Source: Babylonia areolata (lineage: Eukaryota; Mollusca; Gastropoda; Neogastropoda; Buccinidae). Taken from it: a DNA stretch of 64,000 nucleotides. Shown in pieces: positions 36,701 through 47,800 of this stretch; position 1 is the stretch's first letter, and every line of letters starts with the position of its first letter. A program made the translations under genes and the position numbers. The stretch covers positions 36,062,039-36,126,038 of the forward strand of contig NC_134888.1 in NCBI RefSeq assembly GCF_041734735.1, given 5' to 3'. The notes below the pieces were generated by a model. The model made no database searches and had not been told where the DNA came from. It saw only the letters and a program-made list of their open reading frames with translations.

Positions 36701-38786
36701 CATGAAAGAGAAATTGAATCGACCGTGTCGTACATTCCCAGCAGGTGTTACTAAACTTGTACATCTATCTAGATCCAGAGAAAATGGCTAAATGTTGCAG
36801 TGTGATTGCTGTGACAGCCACGTCTCCTTTACCGTGGACTTAAAGAGAATTCTTAATTGCCCTTAAAGATTTTTTGAATGCCCAAGGTACACCAGAATAA
36901 TATGATTTAAACAGCGTTCTCACTGTGAATACCACAATTGATTTATCGCCCTTAAAAAAGCATGTTTAAATGTTAAATTTTTAAACGTCAGTTAAGGAGC
37001 CACGATAGTGTATTGAGTAAGACAGTTTCTTCTCATCCAAACACGCAGGGTTCGAATCTGCCTTCAGTGCTTTTTTTTTTTTTTTCTTTTCTTTTTTTTA
37101 ACCCGAAGCTTTATAATAACAAATACAGAACACATTTTAACGATTAGATTTTTTTTTTTTTTTTATAAAGTGTATCACAAGTGAGTCTTGAAGGCCTTGC
37201 CTCTCTTGTTTTTCTTTTTGATTAACACATCACTAAAAAGACCTGTGGTATCAGCAGATCCTGTGACCTGTTGCAGTCAGAACACAAGGCAGTTCTTGCT
37301 GATTAGTTCATCTTCTGGTTCTTGGGCTTCAACTCCCATGTTCACTCATATGTATCATTGTATGAGTGGGCTTTTATGTGCATGGAGCTTTTTACGCTGC
37401 CATGTATGCAGCCATACTCTGTTTCTGGAGGGTGTGCATGCTGGGTATTTTCTTGTTTCCATAGCCCATAGCCCAATGAATGCTGGTATGGGTTACAGGA
37501 TTTTTTTTATGTGCGCATTTTATCTTGTGTATTTGTATGCATATGCAAAGGTGAGTCAGACACTAGCAGGTCTGCACATTGGTTGGCCCCTGAGATTGGA
37601 AAAGTATCCGCTCTTTAAGTTGCCTTGACTGTATTGAAAACAAGGGCTCTCAGATTGAAAGTCCAATGTTTTAACCACTCAGCTGTCTTGCCTGTACTCC
37701 TGATTAATTTTTTAGATTATGCTGTGGGCAGTGGTGGTGATGTCGGTGCTGAGTGTTTAAACTAAAGAGAGAGGTGTGTGGTTTCAGGCTGTCCCAGATG
37801 GCCAAGCTTCGGTGTGTGCTCCATTACTTTGAACGCACAGTGGAGTCAGGACTGCAGCACCAAGGGTCAGTCACATTTTCCAGACAGGTGGGTCAGCTGT
37901 GTGTGTGTGTGTGTGTTCATTTGGTTTGTGTGTGCATGTGTCTGTGTGTATATGCTGTTGATCAGCTGAAGTAGATTTTTTTCCTTGACGTGTGCAGTTG
38001 TTACAGTTTTTGCTTTTGAGTGTCATTTATGGTTACATATTATTTTGACAAGTATTGCACTTTGCAAACATGTAAATTTTAATTGAACACATTTCTTAAC
38101 CCCAAGGCTGCCTATATGACGAGATAACTCGTCATGGCAAGCATGTACGCTTCGCTGCCACAATGACAAGATAACTCGTCATTGAAATATTCTGACTTTT
38201 CCCAGCTTTGCGTTCAGTTCGTTGACAAAAATGCAGGTAGCTTTAGCTTGGGGAATCTTTCTGGATTCTATTCATAGCTAGAAACCCCATCTACGTCATG
38301 AGGCAGTCCTTTATTTGAACGTTTTGGTTGGGTTACTGTCCCAGTGTATGCCTGGCTCCTCTCCTTGCTCACTCAACAAAATGTTGGACTGACGCCGTGC
38401 TCAAGAACTAAATCAACCAAGATTGCTTTCTTTAGCTGATGCTCAGAAAGAATTGAAGCATAAATTCGAAGAAGACCGTGATTAACATTTATAGGACGAT
38501 TTGATAGAAAATAAAGGGAGCAATCAAGAGAGTGGCCAAGATACGACTATCAGTGAGTGATCCAGTTGTGCAAACTTCAGCAGATGATGACAGAAAGTGA
38601 CTTAATTATTAGCAGGACACAGTGTGAGCAATTTTCTTGGCACTCAGCCAACGCGGTCTGATGAGAACTGGATAAAGTGACCATGTGAGAGGGGTGAAGA
38701 GGATGGGGGGTGGAGACTGAGGGAGCGTGGCCTCTCATCCACATTATCACTTGGAGAAGTCACAATGCATTGTGTATCTATCTGTT

Positions 38787-38823
<37 letters not shown>

Positions 38824-41800
38824 TTTTTTTTTTTTTTTTTTTTTTGGTGGTTGTTCTAGTATGATTTTGTGTGTGCAGATATCCATTTGTCCAGAAAATA
38901 TGATATTTTAGTGCAAATTACCTGACTAATGTTTGTAATGAACAAGTTGAAAATGTGCCAAAAAACAAAACACTGATTTAAAAACAACAGCATGTCACTA
39001 AAAATATATAAAATGGGAAAACATCATGTGTTTTGTGTTCTTTATTCATTTACCTTTCAGAAAATATATACTTTTATGGGTCTTTCTCCAGTAACAAAGT
39101 GCACAGGATTTTTTGAAAATTTATACCTGTTATTTGTGAAAAAACCCTGGCAAATAGATTTCACTTAAATCTTATTTTCCTGGCAGCGAAAGGGTTAAGA
39201 CATTATTATACTATGACTGTATATTAAGGTACTATTCTCTTGGCAAGTACACCGATTGGTATTAACACTATGATTGTAATTAATGATCACATTATTCTTT
39301 TCTTTTGACAAGTACCCCTATCGGTGTTATGCAATGATTATGATTTATGATGCTGATATTCCTTTGACATGTACACCTATAGGTATTCCACTATGATGAT
39401 TCTTTATCATATGATATTTTTGATGTGATAAATTTTGTGAAACATGCCGAAGTGAGAGAATGTGCGAAAAAATAGTCAAGCACGTTATTGCTAATAATAA
39501 TGAAAGAATTGTCAGTGCAAACAACTAGATTTGTGAAAGTGATTTAGTATTGTGAAATGCATGAAAGATGTGATGATGAAAGCAGCGGTAAAGCGTGGTG
39601 GCTGTCCCCTTGTGGGGTGCGGGCGACTTTTTCAGTATGTGTTGTACTGATGTTTTGGTGTGATATTAACGTGTGATGGATGTTAAATAAACATGTGGTG
39701 GGTGTTAAACAAATATGTGGTGGGTGTTCAGGTGGTGGACAGAAACGTGCTGCCGACGCTGGACGAGCTTTGCCGATCTCAGACTGCATTATGTCCCTTG
39801 CTGGTGCACACCCATGGTGTTATTGAGGATGTTGGAGCGTCTGCCATGCAGGTCAGTGTATGCTTAGCCAGTGTTTGTTTGTCTTTGGGCAACCGTACAG
39901 TTAATCATGAGCGTTCATCTGAGGTGGGGGGTGCGGGGTGGGGAAGAATGAAGATAAAAATGAATCAGTTTGATAAATATTGCCTCCTGTAGCTCAATGC
40001 ATTTTTCTCTGCTCATGCAGTTTATGCACTACCACCACATATGCTCATGAACAGTTACCCACATACACACAACCGTTAACATAGCAATGGGAATGCTTCC
40101 CAAAAGAAAACTTAAAAGATGGATCCAGTGTATTTTTGAATATGGATTGAGAAATGGAAGAAAGAATTAATGTAAAGTTGATGTGATTGGGTTGTGTGTC
40201 ACACATTCCTGATCAGGAAATGTTATGGTAGAGAGTTAAGGCAGCCATGATTGTAAAATTACACTTGTGTGTTTCAAGTTTTACATGAAGAAATGCTGTG
40301 TATACATAGTAATTGTATTTTTATCCCAGATAGCAGTGTTATGGTGGATAAAAAATGTGGAAGGTGTGTGCTGTGCAGGTGGATTTTGCCAACCGTGCTA
40401 TAGGTGGAGGTGTGTTGGGAAGGGGAAGAGTTCAGGTGAGTGCAGTTGTACTTGTCTGTTAGAATGGGAAATTTATATACGTGGCTGATTCCTCAGGTGT
40501 GAGTTATTTTCCAGCCGAGCAAAGAGAAACAGAAATCCACTATGTCCAGTTGTCTCAACTTTAAAAACTGGTTTGGGAAATTAGAATCTTCCTGATACAT
40601 AAATGTCATATTATGAATTTTATATAAGAATGGGGTCATCCATTTTCTAGTTTAAAAAGCAGTCATCCAGCTTTTATTGCAGATATTTTAGGCTGTTCAC
40701 AGTCTTTTGATTCTTTTGATGTTTATGATTACTTTTTCTTTTGATTATTTGATTTCGTGAAGAAACATTTTCTGTCTGGAGGAGTGTGCATAGATAGGCA
40801 TGTAAAGAAAGTCGTGGCCACAGCATGAGTTACAGACTGAAGCCAGGCTTTAAATGAAATGAACTGCATATTAGTCCTGGGTCACAGGAGGAGTACAAAT
40901 GTTGACTGGATAGCAAGAAGCATACGGTCTGATGAATTAAGGTTATGTTGACTGATAAATTGGTTTGAACTGATTTGGTTGATTGAAAAATTTGGTATGA
41001 ACTGATCAAACGTAGGTTACAATGCATTGGACTGATCAAGGATAGGTTTGCATGTACTGATGAACAAACTGTGTAACTTGATTTGGATCAGCACATGGCT
41101 TTTACAGTGTGACATCCAGTTTTTAATCTTGGATTTCTGTTTAATGAAGAGTAGCTTTATAGATGAATTGATCAGGTGGTGGAAGTTAATAAGGAATGTT
41201 TTAATCAGCTCTGATTGACATAATGGTGTTGTACTGATTGACCCAGTGATATAACACTGATTAATACAATGGTATGAGTTGATTAGATAATCTTTAGTCA
41301 AGGGGGGAGGGGAATACTAAAAGCAGCCAAAATGAACTTAAAAGTCTTTCAGCTACCACAGTTTTAGTTTTTGTGCTCCCACTGTCTGGAGTTCACTGCC
41401 AGGCCTGTCAGTCTTCAACACCAACTAAGACTCTGTCTGTTCAAAACGAGTTTAAAAATCCATCTGTTCTGTGAGGCATTTTTGTGATGTTTTTTTCTCC
41501 ATTGTGAGTTTGAGTTATTTTCAGTTTTTCAAACGTTTATATATGGTTGAGTGTAGTTAGTCATTTTTTAGTGTGGCTGTGTGTAAATGGGCAACTGTTA
41601 GCGCACCATGTTTGACTTTACCATGAGAAATGCACTATAAAAATGCCATTCATTATTATTATCATGATTATTATCATTATTATGATTAGTAGTAGTAGTA
41701 TTAGTTGTAGGTATTAGCACCATGGTACAAGCTGATGAAGGATGCCCTGTTCTTCCCTTTCCCAGGAGGAGATCCGGTTCAGCACATGCCCGGAGCTGAT

Positions 41801-44800
41801 GGCGGCCATGCTGTTCATGGAGAAGATGGAGGACAACGAGGCCATCATCATCCAGGGCTTTGAGCAGTTCTCCACCTGCACCGGATACGCTGCCTCACTG
41901 GAGTTTGCTGGCCCTTTCTACGACAAGGCAAAGGTGAGTGCTGTGGATTTTATATCATTGGGTATTTTCATTGTTCTTATATTATGGATTTCCATATTGG
42001 CCATTTTGGTGATTTTAAAATTTTTTTTTTTATTGATATTTTTTACCTGTATTTTGCTTTTATTTGGTATTAAGACATACACTTCTGTTTAGCAACACCT
42101 TGCAATTCTGGCTATTTAAAACCTTTTTTTTAAATTTGCTTATTTTTTAGTTTGTTTCAGTATTAACACATGCAGTTTGAATAAGCAGCCCCTGGACCCT
42201 AGCTGCAAACTTAAGAGTGTTACAAAAATCAGTCACTCCAACTCATTATGTACTGTAAAATTTCAGATAGAAAATAGACTTACCACCCATTTCATTGAGA
42301 CACTGAGAACAAATGGCTGGCTTAGTCTTCAAGACATCCGTAAAACACAAATGGAGTCATTTCCTGCAAGGGCCTCAGACATCAGAGATGTGGCAGGTCA
42401 AGTCCAGGGTAGAAAGTAACTTGTAAGTTAAATGTTGAGGTTCCATGCTGTTACATGTATGTTGAGAAAAAGCCACCCTGCACAGTCTCAGATACTGCAG
42501 AAATCAGTGCCTCGTAGACAGCCGTCGCAATAAAACAACCTGCCTGGCTGGTTGGGTGCATTTTTCCAGCACCACTATGAACCTTGTCAGCATTGCATCC
42601 CTAATGCAAACATTTCGTTGAGTTTTAAACTTTAAGCATCATATTATGAATGAATGTCACCATGAGTGTGATGGCATAATGATAAAAGCCTTTCATGTCA
42701 CTGTCCACAGAGAGATTCCTCTGGCAACCTGATGAACACTCTGTGTGCCATCGATGCCACCTCTTTTCGCTGGGGTGGGTGGCATCGGCAGTACCAGGAC
42801 GTTCTGTTGCTGCGGGAGATCAACAAGGCCCTGACAGGCTTCAGCTACGTCGACCACCACCACCAGCACCGCACCATGCGTTTTGGCTCCATGGGGCGGG
42901 GGGAGTCCTCTGAACTGGAGGACGAGTTTGTCACTGCGTCTGAGAGCTTGGACGAAGAGTGTGAGTACCAAGGTGTCAGGTGTTTGATTGCAGCATATAT
43001 AGGTGTTTGGATTGCAAAGGAGTCTTGGTGGTCTAGTCAGTGGGATGATATAATGTTGACGAGATAAGGATGATGATAATAATGATGATTTTGGTAAGGC
43101 CATGTGTATAATGATGATGATGATAAAGACATGTATATGATGATGATGATAGGAAAATATGTATAAATATGATGTTTTACTCTTTTGTCACAACAGATTC
43201 TGTATTAGAAATTCGGGCTGTACTCCCCAGGGAGAACACATCACTGCAATCAGAGCACCAGTCTTTTAAAAAAATTTTTTACATGCAAATGTATTTGTTT
43301 TCCTCTCAAAGTGAATTTTTCTGTAGAATTTTGCCAGGGACAACTCATTAGTTGTCATTGGTTCTTGTACCTGCGTTAAGTGCATGCTGCTCATGAGACC
43401 TCGGTTTAGCATCTCCTCCGAATGACTAGCGTCCAGCCCACCACTCAAGGTCTAGTGAAGGGGATGAAAATATTGGTGAGGATGGGATTTGAATCAGTGT
43501 TCTCCATCCAGGGGGTTGCCACTAATAAAAATAAGTATGTGATCAATGAAGACATACATGTAATGATGATGATGATAATGACATGTATTTCATGACGATG
43601 AAGATGAGGATATGTATTTCAAGAAGATGAAGATGCAGACATGTTTGTAATGGTGTTGACGATTTGGACATGCATATCACAGTGATGATAAGGGTATGTA
43701 TATAATGATGAAGAGTACATGTATATATAATAATGATGATGATAAAGACATGTATATAATGATGGTGATGATGATATGGACATGTGTACAATGATAATAA
43801 GGACATGTATAATATAGCAAGGATGATGATGATGTTTAGGACAATGACGGGTTGACGATAATGACATGTATTTCATGACAATGATGATTAGGACATGTAT
43901 GTAATGATGTTGATGATATGGACATGCATATCACAGTAATGATGATAAGGACATATATGTTTAATGATGGTGATAAGGACATATATGTTTAATGATGGTG
44001 ATGATGATTTGGACATGTATACAGTGATCATAAGGACATGTATAATACAGCAAGGATGATGATGATGATGATGTTTATGATGATGACTTGCTGATGATAA
44101 TGACATGTATTTCATGTTTTCATGATGATTTGAATCTGTGTGCTCCAGTGGGTTGCCACTGAGAAGAACAAGTTTGTGATGAACAGTAAGGACATACATG
44201 TAATAATGATAACACTGATGACATGTATTTCATGACAATGACAATTAGGACATGTAGGTAATGATGTTGATGATATGGACATGCATATAACAGTGATGAT
44301 GATAAGGACATACATGTATATAATGATTACAAGTACATGTATGTAATAATGATGATGATATGCACATGTATACAATGATGGTGATGATATAGACATGTAT
44401 ACAATGATGATGAGGACATGTATAATAATATAGCAAGGATGATATTGATGATGCTGTTTATGACGATGATGGTGTGTTCCAGGCGAGGACAGCACCCCCT
44501 CACCAGCAGTAGATCAGATGGCAGAGGTGCTGGCCAAATGCCTGTTGTCACAGGGCATGGTGGAGGCAGTGAGGGCACCCCGGGAGGGGGGCATGGCCAG
44601 GCTGCCACTCAGTGTTGGGGGGGTGGAGCCTCTGGTGCTGGACGATATGGCGCTGCTGAGCGCCGCCTCTGACCAGGTGGTGGTGGGCCAGTCCTCCTCC
44701 ACCCCCAGAGAGGATGAGGGGCAGGGGGCACAGGTAACGTGGAGGCGCGGGGGTGGTGGTGGTGGCTGATGCTTGTTTGTGTGTGTGTGTGTTATGTTGT

Positions 44801-47800
44801 TTGTGTGTGTGTGTGTGTGTGTGTGTGAGCAAAGGCAGCTTGATTTGTGTGTGTATATGCGTGTGTTTGTGGTGTATGTGTGATGGTGTGTGTATTGTGA
44901 GTGTGTGTGTGTGCATGTGTGGAGGGAGGCAGGTGATGATTGTGGCAAGGTATCATATGTGTTTATCACCTATCCCTCTGAATGGTTGATCTATCTTTTA
45001 TTTTAAAATTTGATCCAATAAAAAAGAAACTGAAGTAGTTGTTCAACAGAGCTGAGATGATCTGTCAGTAATAGTTTAATAGAGCCGTGGTGATCTGTCA
45101 CTCAGATGGGCCGAGACGCTGGGGGGCACGGGCATGGAGGAGGAGGAGGCGGGGGTAACGGGGAACGTCTGTCCTTGCCCTTTGTGATGCCCCGCCCACA
45201 GAACGGCAGCTCGGAGATCCTGGAGGTGGATTACTCAGAGTGGCTGGCCAACTTCCGGCGCCGCAGTTCCCAGCTGAGCGATGTGACCTCACGCCGCAGC
45301 AGCTCGAGCACGAAGCACAGCTCCGAGTTCTCCTCTGACCTGGAGGAGATCTACGAGACTCTGGTACAGACGGAGAAATCTCAGCATGGAGTCATCGAGG
45401 AGGAGAGCTACGGAGCTGCCTTGTCAGAGTACGCCGCCCATTTCGTCACCTCTCTCATGTCGGAAGGAACCTCTGTGGCCGCTCAGATGCTTCCTGGTCT
45501 GAAGGAGTTCCAGCAGGGGAAGCCCCCCAGTGGGACAGTGAGACCACAGGTGGTGCGGCCCATGGCTGTGTGTGCTGGTGGAGACAACCTGTCTTCAGAT
45601 GTGAGGAGACCTGAACCTTATGGGGATGGTAGTGGTGGCAGTGACTACGACGATGATGATGGGTCCATGGAGCAGGTCAGTGGGCAGGACAAGGGCAAGG
45701 TGCCCCAGGTGCCCCATGCTGTGCTAACCTATGTGGACTCTCTGGTCACTGCAGGGCTGGACAGTGGCAAGGCGGAGGCTGTTTCCCACATCCACACTGC
45801 TGGAGACGAGGCCAGCGACGACGACAATCACATTCCTGATGACGTGTACCGCTGGTTTGCCGACAAAATCGTCCAGGAAGTCTTTGCTCATGTGGTGGAT
45901 GAGTTGTACTTTCAGAGGTTCACCTCAGACTCCCGCTGGCGAGCAGAACTGCCGGTGAACCGAGAAGGGGTTCAGCAAAGACACGACCTGTCTGACTCAG
46001 ATTCCATCTCCTCCTCCTCCAGCTCTAATGATATTCGTCATGGTAGCTCTGACTTCACTGCTTCTGCTCACAGAAGTGGTGCCGATTCCCACGGTGAGGT
46101 AGCACAGCATCAAGAAGCAGCAGGTGTGCAGAGAAACCGGGCAGGGACCTCCGACTCTGTCAGCAGTGAAGGAAGTCCCAGTAGTCACAGACTGAAGATC
46201 GGCAGTCAGCCGCGGGTGGGGTCATCCTCTCTGGAATCGGCGGACCAGAAAGTGGCCAGGAGGAAAAGCCACTTGAGGCGGACTCGGTCACAGTCCTCTG
46301 ATTCTGAGAGCATAGAGAGCCGAGAGCGGAAGGAGGAGCGAAAGAGTGTGACCTTCACTGTGGACAGGGACCGGCACAGGACATGGTCAGAGGGGCGGGT
46401 GGGGGGTGTCTCTGACGCCAGCAGACATGTGCCCAAGGTTGGGGCATTGACAGCTGCTCAGATGGCTCTGTCTGGGGCCAGGAGCGCTGAGTCGGCCAGT
46501 AGCCAATGGTTTGTGGTGAAAGACGTTCCTGTACCATTCACCAAGATCACAACCAGGTCTCTCACCACCTCCAAGGCCACAACAGAGGTCAGCAGTTCAA
46601 GGTCTGGCCTGAGCGGGTCAAAGTCGGCAGGTGGTGACCTGGCCACATCAGACACTCCTAGTGGTGCTGTTCCTTCATCGTCTTTCATTACCAGTGCAAC
46701 CAGCAGCATTCCAGTGTCTCTGTGCACAGCCCCCCTCACCCCTTCGCAGTCTCCCTCTATGGTTAGTGCCCCTTCCCCTGCCTTCACCAGGTTATGTGAT
46801 AGTTCCCACCAGTCTGCTGATTCCAGACACCTGCCTTCTACACCACCCACACCAACTGCTGGTCCCGCTCTTCCCACTCCCCCTGGTCATCAGGGCAGGG
46901 GGGAGAACCCTGTCTTTGTACCCTCCTCATCCAGCGCCTTCCAGTCCACTCAAAATGCTGGCAAATCCCAGGCGGCTTCTGGAAGCTCTCCGCTTTGTCA
47001 GGCGACATCTGATGTGAAGGCCACGCCAGAGGAAAGCGCAGCATCTAACCTGTCTGTGCAAGACCTTAACCTGGACTGCTACCGTGCTGCTGCTGCTATC
47101 GTCAACCAGGTGTTTCAGTCTCTGCCCGACCATCTGACTGAAGCTGAGCTGCAGAGCTTGCGTGGGAGTCCCACCTCCTTTTACTATCAAGGGAGGAAGT
47201 ATGAGAGCGTCTTTCCTCGGGGCAGCTATGAGACTGCTGCTGCTGTGATCGGGGCGTCTGAGAAAGGCAACGTGGTGAGTGAGAGTTACATGGTGACAAA
47301 GGTCGTGACTGGGGTCACCACCACAGAAACCAGCAGTCCCCGTCGGACTCGCTCCCAGTCGCCTTGCTTCTCCTGGCTGTCCAAGCGCCTGAGTCGGGAA
47401 ACCCTCACCAATGCTTTCGTCAAGGTGGAGAGCCGGCCATCTGTGAAGAGCTATGAGCGGAGAAGCAGCGAACCATGTCAGCGAAGTGTGACGCTCTCTC
47501 TCCAAGCCTTCAGCACCAGTCGCTACGGCTACATGATTGACCAAGCTGATGATCAGCGGCGAAAAAACGCTTGCACTGATGATGATCTTGACAGAGTAAA
47601 GGCCAATTCTTGGCGGAGAGGCTCTCTGGACAGTATATCCCTGTCTCGCCGGCGCAGCTCATGTGGTTTCAAAGACCCGGTTCTGTCAAGGTTTGCTCAG
47701 GAGCTGATCACGGCCGACACCTCAGTGCCCCAGCTCTTCCTAGTGGGCTCTGGCTCCACCTCCAGCACCACAGGGTCTCGGCGCAGCAGCATGAGCGGTT

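Noticed and set aside
46458-47544. Long minus-strand ORFs (139-205 codons) opposite exon 10
   Set aside because: Shadows of a GC-richer coding exon; no motif, and the sense frame is supported by splice phase and PARG context.
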